Origin: SIG307 sp045596385
GTDB taxonomy: Bacteria; Bacillota; Clostridia; Lachnospirales; Lachnospiraceae
Direction of reading: 5' to 3'
NCBI GenBank assembly: GCA_045596385.1
Contig: JAZOCC010000021.1
Span: 326,268-390,267, forward strand
Length of the DNA stretch: 64,000 bases
Shown: positions 24,749 to 33,175 of the stretch, piece by piece
Layout of the letters: every line of letters starts with the position of its first letter
Numbering within the stretch: position 1 is the first letter of the stretch
Notes under the pieces: model-generated
Told to the model about the DNA's origin: nothing
What the model saw: only the letters and a program-made list of their open reading frames with translations
Databases searched by the model: none
Made by a program: the position numbers and the translations under genes

Positions 24749-26026
24749 ATGAGACGTTTGTTTACCTTAGATTTGCATGATTATGATGAGACATGGCGGC
24801 ATGATTTACGTCCGACGGTGCGGGGAATTGTTGAAAAAGATGGCAAGCTTGGTTTGGTGTATGAAGCAGAAGGGGATTATTATGGCTTTCCGGGAGGCGG
24901 TATAGAGGATGAGGAAACCTATGAGGAAGCCTTAATCCGTGAGGTCGAAGAAGAAACGGGCTTGATTGTCATTCCGGAGAGTATCACAGAGTACGGCGGA
25001 GCACTTCGGTTAAATAAAAGTACAAGGTTTCCGGAGACGGTGTTTGAACAGGAGAATTTTTACTTTAAATGCAGAGTTCGAACTGAAATGGGTACCCAAA
25101 ATTTACAAGAGGGGGAAGAAGGATTTGAGCTTGCCTTTGTAACTCCGGAAGAAGCTCGAAGAAAGAACCGTTATGAGAATCACGGACCGGAAAATGGCGG
25201 GATTTGGAATGAACGGGAATGTATTATACTTGAAATGTTGATTTTTGATTGCAAATTAGCAAAAATACCGACGGATATTAAGGAGGGCATTTATTATTTC
25301 GACGCCCACAATCACGGGGACTTTTTTGATGAGGAAGATGCGGCAGAATGGGATAACGGTCGCTTAGAAAATAATTGGAAGAAACGTAAATTTCTTGAAA
25401 ATCCGACAACGAAGAATTTGATAGATGCTATCATTGCTAACGGAAAGGAAGTCATTGACCTTGCCTGCGGACCGGGCATGGGGCTGATTCCGTCTGTAAA
25501 GCAACTGGATCCGGCTTTTCATTGTACAGCATCGGATGCCAGTTCCATGGTTTTGGAACATTGGAAGAAGTATCTTGATTGGAACTTTATGACTCACGGC
25601 GTAGGTTTTGCGCAGTTTTCGGTACTGGATATGCCGTTTAAAGACAATTCCGTACCGGCCTTTAGCAGTAATATCGGCTTGTCTTCGGTAAGAGGCGGAC
25701 AGGAAGATTATGATAAGGCGGTAAAGGAAGTGTACCGCTGCCTCGAACAGGGCGGATACTTGTATGCAATAGAAAGTGAGTGGATGGATGTTACCGCGAT
25801 TTTGCAGGTGTTTGAGAAGTGGGGACAGGAACCGTGGACCTGCTTTAAAGAACCGCAGATGAGCTGGCATGACCGCTTTTTTGCGGTGGGCTTTGAGATT
25901 GTCTCGGAAAAAGTGGTACAAAACCGTATTTTTACCGAGAAGGATAATGAGCTTGGGGAAGCGTCGGTGCGGTTCGGAATTCCGGTGGGGACGAAGGAGA
26001 CGGCATTTGTGCTGAGAAAAAAGTAA
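24749..26026 (+). CDS. Nudix hydrolase fused to a class I methyltransferase
   Basis: A 425-residue two-domain protein. Residues about 20-165 form a Nudix domain with the full box from G50 to L72 (GIEDEETYEE, REVEEETGL). Residues about 185-425 form a SAM-dependent methyltransferase: motif I VIDLACGPGMG at 235-245, then TASDAS and SVLDMPFKDN. A Nudix domain cleaves X-linked nucleoside diphosphates; which substrate, and whether methylation concerns the same molecule, cannot be told. No frameshift or internal start marks the junction, so it is one polypeptide. AAAGGGGAG precedes the ATG. Confidence 0.85.
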   Translation: MRRLFTLDLHDYDETWRHDLRPTVRGIVEKDGKLGLVYEAEGDYYGFPGGGIEDEETYEEALIREVEEETGLIVIPESITEYGGALRLNKSTRFPETVFEQENFYFKCRVRTEMGTQNLQEGEEGFELAFVTPEEARRKNRYENHGPENGGIWNERECIILEMLIFDCKLAKIPTDIKEGIYYFDAHNHGDFFDEEDAAEWDNGRLENNWKKRKFLENPTTKNLIDAIIANGKEVIDLACGPGMGLIPSVKQLDPAFHCTASDASSMVLEHWKKYLDWNFMTHGVGFAQFSVLDMPFKDNSVPAFSSNIGLSSVRGGQEDYDKAVKEVYRCLEQGGYLYAIESEWMDVTAILQVFEKWGQEPWTCFKEPQMSWHDRFFAVGFEIVSEKVVQNRIFTEKDNELGEASVRFGIPVGTKETAFVLRKK

Positions 26027-26070
26027 TGGTTTGGGTTGCATAAAATTTGTTGATAGGTAAGGAGTGCTTA

Positions 26071-26547
26071 ATGGTTACAAGAGAAACGGTAAAAGAATCT
26101 TTAGAGTCACGATGGTTGATGAAAAATATTCTCAGTTTTTGTGCTGCTTATGTGATTTGTATATTGCTGGTGGTGTTAGGTGGGTCTGAATTTAAAACGA
26201 ACGGTTTTTGGTTTTTTATGATATTCATTTCGTTGTTATTTCTGCCTATCATTTTTTATCATGTATATCAGTATATGGTTTTGTTTCGTTACTTGGAACG
26301 CTATGAAATCTATGAGGTGGAACTGAAGCATCCGCAGAAATCGACGGTCTATAAGGTGAGCATATACTATACCGCAACTTTTCAGACGAAAAAAGGTCGA
26401 ACGGTATCAAAAACAACCAAACCATTGTGGAAAAATGAGCGTTTGTTTGGTAGATACCTTCCTTTAGAGGAACATAGTTTAAAAGCTGTTATTGCATACA
26501 ATGATATCCGGGATGCAATCGTTGTATTGGAGAGTGATAAGAGATGA
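26071..26547 (+). CDS. Two-helix membrane protein, unknown family (paralogue B)
   Basis: A 158-residue paralogue of the protein at 22809. Membrane segments at about 20-37 and 46-72 are followed by a soluble domain with strands (VSIYYTATFQTKKGRTVSKT). ATG 26071 follows AAGGAGTGC; an in-frame upstream start at 26047 (TTG) lacks a site. It ends ATGA, a 4-base overlap with the following acetyltransferase gene. Function unknown. Confidence 0.7.
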   Translation: MVTRETVKESLESRWLMKNILSFCAAYVICILLVVLGGSEFKTNGFWFFMIFISLLFLPIIFYHVYQYMVLFRYLERYEIYEVELKHPQKSTVYKVSIYYTATFQTKKGRTVSKTTKPLWKNERLFGRYLPLEEHSLKAVIAYNDIRDAIVVLESDKR

Positions 26548-26966
26548 TACTTACATATACTGAAAAAATGACGGCGGATGAATACAATGAACTTCGGCTC
26601 AGTGTGGACTGGAAGTCATTAACGCAGGGACAGGCGGAGAGGGGCCTTGCCCATACTGCTTTCGTGGTGGCGGCGAGAGACGGCGAAAAGATTGTGGGCA
26701 TGGGAAGAATGCTTTTTGACTACGGGTACACAGCGTATTTGGGAGATGTCATAGTACGTCCGGAATACCAAGGACAGGGCATCGGAACAGAGATTGTAAC
26801 ACGCCTGAAGGACAGGGTCATGGAGGCTGCCGAGCCGGGAGATAAGATCATGTTTATTCTGGGGGCTGCAAAGGGGAAAGACGCTTTTTATGAGAAGTTT
26901 GGGTTTAAAGTTCGACCGAACGACTTTAGCGGAAGCGGCATGTCTATGTGGAAAACGAAGGAATAA
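26544..26966 (+). CDS. GNAT family N-acetyltransferase
   Basis: A 140-residue acetyltransferase. The acetyl-CoA pyrophosphate loop motif A is VRPEYQGQGIGTEIV, preceded by the beta-bulge strand AYLGDVIV; the C-terminal motif B region is KDAFYEKFGFKVRP. Substrate unknown. The start overlaps the upstream membrane-protein gene by 4 bases (ATGA). Confidence 0.88.
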   Translation: MILTYTEKMTADEYNELRLSVDWKSLTQGQAERGLAHTAFVVAARDGEKIVGMGRMLFDYGYTAYLGDVIVRPEYQGQGIGTEIVTRLKDRVMEAAEPGDKIMFILGAAKGKDAFYEKFGFKVRPNDFSGSGMSMWKTKE

Positions 26967-27032
26967 CAGTTTGGGAAAGTTGGAAATTTGGAACTTATTG
27001 TGTCCAAAATCATGTGAAAGGTAGGTCGAGAC

Positions 27033-27590
27033 ATGAACCATCAAGGAACAAAAACACTGGAAACAGAGCGTTTGCTTCTGCGTCGTTTTACGATAGAGGA
27101 TGCGGTAGGTTTTTTTCAAAATGTGACCTCTGAACCGGAAGTAAACCGATTTTTAACTTGGCCGTTGCATGAATCGGTGGAGGATACAAAAAAGCTTCTT
27201 GAAGGCTGGGTGGAACGGTATGAGAACTCGGAACGATACTGTTGGGCAATCGTGTTAAGGGAGACGGAGGAAGTAATAGGGACAATTGCCGCACCTACCG
27301 TAAAAAATAGGGTAGAGGCGGTAGAAGTGACCTATTGCATCGGAAGTAAATGGTGGGGACAAGGAATTGTACCGGAAGCGTTACAAGCAGTGATGAAATA
27401 TATGTTTGAAGAAGTACAGGTAAATCGCATAGAGGCAGGATTTGATGCCAATAATCCGAATTCCGGGCGAGTCATGGAAAAGGTCGGAATGCAGAAAGAA
27501 GGTATTCTGCGACAGGCAGGAAGAAATAATCAAGGTTTATTTGATTTGGTGTTTTATGGGCTATTGAGAGAAGATTGGTTGACATTATAA
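27033..27590 (+). CDS. RimJ/RimL-type GNAT acetyltransferase
   Basis: A 185-residue acetyltransferase of the RimJ/RimL subgroup: N-terminal ETERLLLRRFTIEDA, then VTYCIGSKWWGQGIVPEAL (motif A) and ANNPNSGRVMEKVGMQKEG. This subgroup acetylates N-termini or small amines. AAAGGTAGG precedes the ATG. It lies in the accessory stretch between mutL and miaA. Confidence 0.9.
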   Translation: MNHQGTKTLETERLLLRRFTIEDAVGFFQNVTSEPEVNRFLTWPLHESVEDTKKLLEGWVERYENSERYCWAIVLRETEEVIGTIAAPTVKNRVEAVEVTYCIGSKWWGQGIVPEALQAVMKYMFEEVQVNRIEAGFDANNPNSGRVMEKVGMQKEGILRQAGRNNQGLFDLVFYGLLREDWLTL

Positions 27591-27603
27591 AGAGGTTAGA
27601 ATA

Positions 27604-28194
27604 ATGACAAAGCATATTATCATCGCCGGTGTACCGAGAGCCGGGAAAAGCACGGTTTCACAACTAATTGCAAAGAAGTTCGGCTATCAGTATATCAGTA
27701 TGGATTCCATCATTGCGGGCTTTGAAAAAGCCTTTCCGCAGGTAGGGATTGATACCGATGCGGATACGGATGTGAAGGAAAATGTGCAAAGCATCAGTTC
27801 GAAAATAGCGCCTTTTCTTCGGGCAATGATGGACAGTGGGGAATACGACGAATGTGATTACGGTATGGTGATTGATGTATTTCAACTATTGCCGGAGGAC
27901 TACCGGAAGCATATTGATCCGGTTGTTTGTGAAGTCTATTACTTTATAACTTCGGATGTGACGTCAGAGGAACGCTTTGAACTGCTGAAACAATACGATA
28001 CCCCGAAGGATTATACGTATTACAAGCCGGAGGAAGAAAATCGCCGGAATTGCGCGGAAATCGTGGAAATCAGCAAGTTTTATAAAGAACAGTGCGAGAA
28101 GTATCAGCTTCCGTATTTCGAAACAGCACGGGATAGGGAGACGGTGCTTGAGGACTTTATAAAGCGGTTGGAGGATGTATCATTGGTGAAATGA
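27604..28194 (+). CDS. P-loop nucleotide kinase-like protein
   Basis: A 196-residue P-loop protein with Walker A GVPRAGKST at 9-17 and a layout like small nucleoside/shikimate-type kinases (YQYISMDSIIAGFE after the P-loop, a lid region, and a hydrophobic YYFITSD strand). The phosphate acceptor is unknown. It starts 13 bases after the preceding acetyltransferase, with AGAGGTTAG before the ATG. Confidence 0.8.
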   Translation: MTKHIIIAGVPRAGKSTVSQLIAKKFGYQYISMDSIIAGFEKAFPQVGIDTDADTDVKENVQSISSKIAPFLRAMMDSGEYDECDYGMVIDVFQLLPEDYRKHIDPVVCEVYYFITSDVTSEERFELLKQYDTPKDYTYYKPEEENRRNCAEIVEISKFYKEQCEKYQLPYFETARDRETVLEDFIKRLEDVSLVK

Positions 28195-28226
28195 TGAAGA
28201 AATAATATGGATAGCGAGGTGAGTCT

Positions 28227-29135
28227 ATGACAAATCTAAGAAACGAAATTGCAAAACTTATCGGGATTTCCCTTCCGTGGAAAACCGCCGATGTTACATA
28301 TGAAGTGCTGGATTCCGTGAAGGAAGAGGGCTATACAAGACAATTGATATCTTATACGTCTGATGGGGACATAGTCAGTGCATTTTTGTTGTTACCGGAT
28401 CATTTGGACAATAACCCTACGGTATTAATCAACCATCAACATAACCGGGAGCATCATTTGGGAAAAAGCGAGGTGTGCGGTTTGGTGGGAAATCCGATGC
28501 AAGCCTTCGGTCCGGCCCTTGCAAAGCAAGGGTTTGTAGTTCTGGCTCCCGATTCCATTTGTTTTGAAGAACGCCGGAAAGACACTACTGTGGAAGGTTT
28601 TGATTTTTGGCAGCATTTTCATGAAATGACGTATCGAGTGATTACCGGAGAGTTTTTGATGAAAAAGGTGCTGGCGGATGCCATGAACGGGATTTCACTG
28701 CTTGCAGGTTTACCGTTCGTGGATACAGGTAGAATCGGATCTCTTGGGCATTCTTACGGTGGGAATACGGTATTGTTTCTTGCCGCACTGGATGAGCGGA
28801 TTTCTTTTGCTTGTGCCAGCGGAAGCGCATGCACTTATGAATATCGCATGAAGCACGGCATCGGAATCGAACTGGCCAGTGTGATTCCGAATTTCCACGG
28901 GAAGTATGATATTGATGATTTGGTGGCTTTGACAGCTCCGAGAAAGCTTTTATTGGTGTCTTCTGACGAGGACAAGTATTCTATGGATGCTTTGGAAATT
29001 GTGGAAGAGGCGGGTAAGCAGTATGCGGCACTTGGTGTATTACAGAATTTGGAACACAAGCGTTATCTGGGCGGACATGCGCTGACGGAGGAACGGTTTC
29101 GGGATATTATAGAGTGGATTGCTGGGAATGCTTAG
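28227..29135 (+). CDS. Alpha/beta hydrolase (dienelactone hydrolase-like)
   Basis: A 302-residue alpha/beta hydrolase. The nucleophile is Ser176 in GSLGHSYGGNTV. The candidate acid is Asp in LLVSSDEDKYS and the histidine is in YLGGHALT near the C-terminus, in the usual Ser-Asp-His order. No signal peptide. An N-terminal region with NHQHNREHH is unusual. Substrate unknown. The ribosome binding site is GCGAGGTGAG. The stop lies 16 bases before the miaA start. Confidence 0.85.
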   Translation: MTNLRNEIAKLIGISLPWKTADVTYEVLDSVKEEGYTRQLISYTSDGDIVSAFLLLPDHLDNNPTVLINHQHNREHHLGKSEVCGLVGNPMQAFGPALAKQGFVVLAPDSICFEERRKDTTVEGFDFWQHFHEMTYRVITGEFLMKKVLADAMNGISLLAGLPFVDTGRIGSLGHSYGGNTVLFLAALDERISFACASGSACTYEYRMKHGIGIELASVIPNFHGKYDIDDLVALTAPRKLLLVSSDEDKYSMDALEIVEEAGKQYAALGVLQNLEHKRYLGGHALTEERFRDIIEWIAGNA

Positions 29136-29151
29136 GAAGAAGGAGGAACCC

Positions 29152-30096
29152 ATGGAGAAGCTGCCATTACTTATACTGACAGGACCTACGGCGGTAGGAA
29201 AAACGAATCTGTCCATCAGTCTCGCAAAAGCGGTAAACGGCGAGATTATTTCGGCGGATTCCATGCAGGTGTACCGGCGGATGGATATTGGTACGGCGAA
29301 GATTAAGAAAGAGGAAATGTGCGGTGTAACCCACCATTTGATTGATATTTGTGAGCCGACAGAGGATTACAATGTGGTGCGGTTTGCCACGGAAGCGAAG
29401 CGACTGATCAGGGAAATCGTCGGGCGCGGGCATGTGCCGATTCTGGTGGGCGGTACCGGCTTTTACATTCAGGCGGTGCTGTATGATATTGATTTTACGG
29501 AGACCGAGGAGGATACGTCTTACCGTGAGGAACTGGCGACTTTTGCCGAGGAACATGGAGCGGAAGCACTGCACGCAAGGCTGAGAGAGGTGGACCCGGC
29601 GTCTGCGGAGGCTATTCATGCGAATAATGTGAAGCGTGTCATCCGAGCCTTGGAGTTTTATGAGCAGACCGGTACAAAGATTTCCGAGCATAACGAGGAG
29701 CAGCACGGGAAGGAATCGGCCTATAACAGTGCTTATTTTGTGCTAACGCAGGATCGGGCAGTGTTGTATGACCGGATTGAAAAGCGGATTGATATTATGC
29801 TGGCGGAAGGCTTAGTTGAGGAAGTAAAGGGACTTCTCGCGGAAGGTTGCAAACCATCATCTGTATCCATGCAGGGCTTGGGCTATAAGGAGATTGTGGC
29901 GTACTTGCAAGGAGAATGCACCTTAGAGGAAGCGGTTTACATCTTAAAGCGGGATACGAGACACTTTGCGAAGCGCCAGCTTACCTGGTTTAAAAGAGAA
30001 CGAGAAGTGCTTTGGTTTGATAAAGGTGAGTATGAGAACGAGGATGCGATACTGGAAGCAATGATTGCGGAAGCAAGGGAAAGAGGAATTATATGA
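29152..30096 (+). CDS. miaA: tRNA dimethylallyltransferase
   Basis: A 314-residue enzyme that transfers a dimethylallyl group to A37 of tRNAs reading codons that begin with U. Walker A GPTAVGKT is at 11-18, followed by SADSMQVYRRMDIGTAK and TQDR; the C-terminal DTRHFAKRQLTWFKR is diagnostic. ATG 29152 follows AAGGAGGAACC. mutL-miaA adjacency is usual in Firmicutes but is broken here by about 6 kb of accessory genes. Confidence 0.97.
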   Translation: MEKLPLLILTGPTAVGKTNLSISLAKAVNGEIISADSMQVYRRMDIGTAKIKKEEMCGVTHHLIDICEPTEDYNVVRFATEAKRLIREIVGRGHVPILVGGTGFYIQAVLYDIDFTETEEDTSYREELATFAEEHGAEALHARLREVDPASAEAIHANNVKRVIRALEFYEQTGTKISEHNEEQHGKESAYNSAYFVLTQDRAVLYDRIEKRIDIMLAEGLVEEVKGLLAEGCKPSSVSMQGLGYKEIVAYLQGECTLEEAVYILKRDTRHFAKRQLTWFKREREVLWFDKGEYENEDAILEAMIAEARERGII

Positions 30097-30563
30097 ACAT
30101 CAGACGGGCAGAAAACAAAGACATGAACGGGATTAACAAGCTGTTACATCAGGTGCTTATGGTGCATCATAACGGCAGACCGGATATTTTTAAGCCGAAT
30201 GCGAAGAAATACACCGATGCAGAGCTCATGGACATTCTGGCGGACGACACGAAGCCGGTGTTTGTGGCAACGGATGAGCAGGAAGAAGTGCTTGGTTATG
30301 CGTTTTGCGTATTTCAGCAGCACTTGAATAATAACATTTTGACGGATATTAAGACGCTATACATTGATGATTTATGCGTGGACGAGGAAAAGCGCGGCAT
30401 GCATATCGGGAAGACCTTGTATGAGTATGTGCTGGATTTTGCCAAGGCGTCCGGCTGTTACAACGTGACTTTAAATGTGTGGTCCTGTAACGAAAGTGCT
30501 ATGAAGTTCTACGAAAAGTGCGGTTTGGTGCCGCAGAAGGTCGGAATGGAGAAGGTGTTGTAA
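30093..30563 (+). CDS. GNAT family N-acetyltransferase
   Basis: A 156-residue acetyltransferase with motif A LCVDEEKRGMHIGKTLYEYV and C-terminal NESAMKFYEKCGLVPQ. The ATG overlaps the miaA stop by 4 bases (ATGA), and its own TAA overlaps the next ATG (TAATG), so three genes are coupled. Substrate unknown. Confidence 0.88.
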   Translation: MNIRRAENKDMNGINKLLHQVLMVHHNGRPDIFKPNAKKYTDAELMDILADDTKPVFVATDEQEEVLGYAFCVFQQHLNNNILTDIKTLYIDDLCVDEEKRGMHIGKTLYEYVLDFAKASGCYNVTLNVWSCNESAMKFYEKCGLVPQKVGMEKVL

Positions 30564-31234
30564 TGGTCGGAGCAGGGAATACAGCGGAAGTATTCGATTA
30601 CGGTGATAATAAGGTTTGCAAGCTGTTCTATGAAGGATATCCCAAGGAAGCGGTGGAGCGGGAGTTTCGGAATGCTACGGAAGTACAGCGGCTGGGTTTG
30701 TCGGTGCCGAAGGTATTCGAGTTGGTTGAATCTGAGGGAAGAACCGGAATTTTGTATGAAAAAATTGCCGGGAAATCCATGTTGGAATGTATTTTTGAGA
30801 ATCCCGATAGGGCCGGTTTCTACCTGGAGGAATTTGTACGCTTACAGAAGAAATGGTTGAAAGAGGCATCGGTACCATCTGCTTCGGTTATGTCCTATAA
30901 AGAATATTTGCAAATGTTGCTAAATGGAGCAGGACAAGAGGCAGAGGCGTCTTTGCTGGAAGAAATCAATGCATTACCGCAAGGCAATATGTTACTTCAT
31001 GGAGATTTTCATCCCGGCAATGTGTTGATTTCAGCGGATCATCGCGCAGTTGTGATTGATTTTATGAATGTTTGCAGAGGCCCGGCACTGTATGACATTG
31101 CGAGAACCTACTTTTTGTTGAAAGAGAAGGATGAGGCGTTCGGAAGGGCGTATTTGTCGAAGACGGAGGTTTCGGAAGAGGCGATTGGGCCGTTTTGTAA
31201 GGTGATTGAGAAATGTCGGAGATATGAAGGATAG
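30563..31234 (+). CDS. Aminoglycoside phosphotransferase-like kinase
   Basis: A 223-residue protein-kinase-fold enzyme. The N-lobe begins VGAGNTAEVFDYGDNKVCKLF (glycine-rich loop and likely catalytic Lys), the catalytic loop is HGDFHPGN at 146-153 with Asp148, and the metal Asp166 is in VIDFMN. The short C-terminus ending EKCRRYEG resembles a small kinase group of unknown substrate in Firmicutes rather than a true resistance enzyme. The ATG overlaps the preceding stop codon. Confidence 0.82.
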   Translation: MVGAGNTAEVFDYGDNKVCKLFYEGYPKEAVEREFRNATEVQRLGLSVPKVFELVESEGRTGILYEKIAGKSMLECIFENPDRAGFYLEEFVRLQKKWLKEASVPSASVMSYKEYLQMLLNGAGQEAEASLLEEINALPQGNMLLHGDFHPGNVLISADHRAVVIDFMNVCRGPALYDIARTYFLLKEKDEAFGRAYLSKTEVSEEAIGPFCKVIEKCRRYEG

Positions 31235-31305
31235 CGATATTTGCAAAGTTCCTATGAAAGACGCAAGTTTTGATTGAAATAGATGATAAACAGGAGGTAG
31301 AATAA

Positions 31306-31899
31306 ATGAACATAGCGGTATTTGCTTCACACGGAGGCAGTGATTTGCAGGCGATTATTGATGGCTGTAAGAATCAACAGATAGATGCTAAAGTGGCCGT
31401 AGTTATCAGTAATAACGGTGATTCCATGGCGTTACAAAGGGCAAATAATGAGAGGATTCCGGCATATCATCTCAGTGCAAAGAAATTCGGAAGTGAAGAG
31501 GTTTTGGCTGAGGAAATTCTTACGGTACTTGCAGATTATAAGGTAGATATGATTTTTCTTGCCGGCTATATGCGAATGCTTCATGTTTCTGTTCTTGAGA
31601 AGTATCATAATCGTATTTTCAACATTCATCCGGCATTGCTTCCGAAATTCGGAGGAAAGGGAATGTACGGGATGAATGTACATACGGCTGTCATTGAAGC
31701 AAAGGAAACAGAGACAGGGGTTACAATTCATCGTGTAAATGCAGAGTATGACAGTGGTGAGATTGTGGCGCAAACCACTGTACCGGTACTTGAGGGGGAT
31801 ATACCGGAAATCCTTGCAGCAAGGGTGTTGGAACGAGAGCATACATTTTTAGTGGAAGTGATTGCGGATATTGTAGATGGGAAGATTGTGTTGGGGTAA
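31306..31899 (+). CDS. PurN-like formyltransferase
   Basis: A 197-residue protein of the glycinamide ribonucleotide formyltransferase family. The catalytic triad of E. coli PurN has counterparts Asn106 and His108 (FNIHPALLPKFGG) and Asp149 (DSGEIVAQ). The phosphate-binding N-terminus reads MNIAVFASHGGSDLQAII. No other purine gene is near, and it is followed 6 bases later by a C15-like peptidase gene, so it may be either a stray purN or a formyltransferase for another amine. AGGAGGTAG precedes the ATG. Confidence 0.85.
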   Translation: MNIAVFASHGGSDLQAIIDGCKNQQIDAKVAVVISNNGDSMALQRANNERIPAYHLSAKKFGSEEVLAEEILTVLADYKVDMIFLAGYMRMLHVSVLEKYHNRIFNIHPALLPKFGGKGMYGMNVHTAVIEAKETETGVTIHRVNAEYDSGEIVAQTTVPVLEGDIPEILAARVLEREHTFLVEVIADIVDGKIVLG

Positions 31900-31905
31900 A
31901 ACAAG

Positions 31906-32409
31906 ATGGTGCATAAAGGAAGGAAAAACATTCTTCTCACAGCCTTTCGCGATACTTCCGCGGAGTTGCTTTTAAAAGGTTTCAATGAATTTCAGGTATT
32001 GGTTTTACCAAATGATAAGGTAAGAGATTCTGAGTTACTGATTGAAATGCTCTCCAAAACGCATTTTGACTATGTTCTGAGTTTCGGTCAACGACCGAAC
32101 ATCAAGGATAAGGTGCACATTGAAACCACTGCAAGAGACAGCGAAGTACGACTGGATACGATCTTTGATTGTGAAAGACTAAGGTTGTTATTTGAACAAA
32201 ACGGGATTCCTGCAAAGCTTTCTCATAATGCGGGGACCTCGTTTTGTAACAAGTTGTACTGGAACGGGTTAAAGTATATTGCGGAACATAAGTTAGAGAC
32301 AAAGATGGTGTTTGTGCATGTGCCGTTCGGAAAGAATATCGGGAAGTTTGAACTGTTTCAACAAGGTATTTATGATACACTTAAGGTCCTGAAAGGGGGA
32401 ACTATATGA
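31906..32409 (+). CDS. Peptidase C15 (pyroglutamyl peptidase I)-like protein
   Basis: A 167-residue protein resembling pyrrolidone-carboxylate peptidase: ILLTAF near the N-terminus, VLVLPNDK, Glu73 in KVHIETTARD, catalytic-type Cys114 in NAGTSFCNKLYW and His138 in VFVHVPF. It is shorter than the usual 200-215 residues and its first motif diverges (no GFEPFGG-like string), so activity on N-terminal pyroglutamate is unproven. Ribosome binding site weak; probably translated by coupling to the PurN-like gene. Confidence 0.75.
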   Translation: MVHKGRKNILLTAFRDTSAELLLKGFNEFQVLVLPNDKVRDSELLIEMLSKTHFDYVLSFGQRPNIKDKVHIETTARDSEVRLDTIFDCERLRLLFEQNGIPAKLSHNAGTSFCNKLYWNGLKYIAEHKLETKMVFVHVPFGKNIGKFELFQQGIYDTLKVLKGGTI

Positions 32410-32699
32410 GCATCATCGTAAACTTATATTACACCGGACAAAACGGTAACGCCCGGAAATTTGCGGAGGAAATGACAGCCCGTGGCATTGTGGATGCGGT
32501 TCGCGCAGAGGAAGGAAACGAGCGTTATGAGTATTTCTTTCCCATGGAGGATGCAGAGACGGTACTTCTCATTGACCAATGGAAAAATCAGGAGGCGTTG
32601 GATATTCACCACAAGTCGGAAATGATGAAGCAAATTGCGGAGTTGCGGGACAAGTATAAGCTTCGTCTTAGAGTGGAACGGTATGTTGAGGAGAAATGA
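32406..32699 (+). CDS. Antibiotic biosynthesis monooxygenase-like (ABM) domain protein
   Basis: A 97-residue small ferredoxin-like fold protein of the ABM/quinol monooxygenase type: IIVNLYYTGQNGNARKFAEE, then RYEYFFPMEDAETVLLIDQW and HHKSEMMKQIAELRDKY. Members are cofactor-free oxygenases or stress proteins. It overlaps both neighbours by 4 bases. Confidence 0.8.
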   Translation: MSIIVNLYYTGQNGNARKFAEEMTARGIVDAVRAEEGNERYEYFFPMEDAETVLLIDQWKNQEALDIHHKSEMMKQIAELRDKYKLRLRVERYVEEK

Positions 32700-33142
32700 A
32701 TCAAATGAACGAACTGATTGAATTTTTGATAAAAGCAAAACAAAAGACCTATGCCGGGAAAGGTGCAGAAACCACTTCCTGCCGACCGAAATCCCATGAT
32801 TTGGTGTACTCCGAAGGGGATTATAGGTATTACGATACGTTTCTTGGCGGAGGCAAGTTTGTTGGGGAGGAAGCGCTTTGGGTTAAGGGAGAGCCTTATT
32901 GGAGTATGAATTATGCGGGGCGCGTTACAGGAGAAAGCTTTAGCGGAGATTTCTTGAAGGAAGCATTGCTTTTGGTGCCGGAGGATAAGCCGTTTCGCGG
33001 ACCGGAGCATTATGAGAATGACGGTTATACCTATGATTGTAAGGTAGAGGGTGAGTTTTCGTGGTTTCAAGGATATGAAACTATTTGCTATCAGGGAAAG
33101 CAGATTTATGAATGTTATTTTCACGGAAGTATCATTGAGTAA
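32696..33142 (+). CDS. DUF5680-like protein
   Basis: A 148-residue protein with the pattern of DUF5680: LIEFLIKAKQKTYAGKGAET, SCRPKSHDLVYSEGDYRYYD, then GGKFVGEEALWVKGEPYWSM and a C-terminal YECYFHG. It is sometimes seen after small regulators; function unknown. Starts in a 4-base overlap with the ABM gene. Confidence 0.72.
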   Translation: MNQMNELIEFLIKAKQKTYAGKGAETTSCRPKSHDLVYSEGDYRYYDTFLGGGKFVGEEALWVKGEPYWSMNYAGRVTGESFSGDFLKEALLLVPEDKPFRGPEHYENDGYTYDCKVEGEFSWFQGYETICYQGKQIYECYFHGSIIE

Positions 33143-33175
33143 ATGAATTTTGATTTGTTTGGAGTGAGAAATATT

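Noticed and set aside
25364..26041. 225-codon - strand frame over the methyltransferase half
   Set aside because: Shadow of the Nudix-methyltransferase gene; no start signal.
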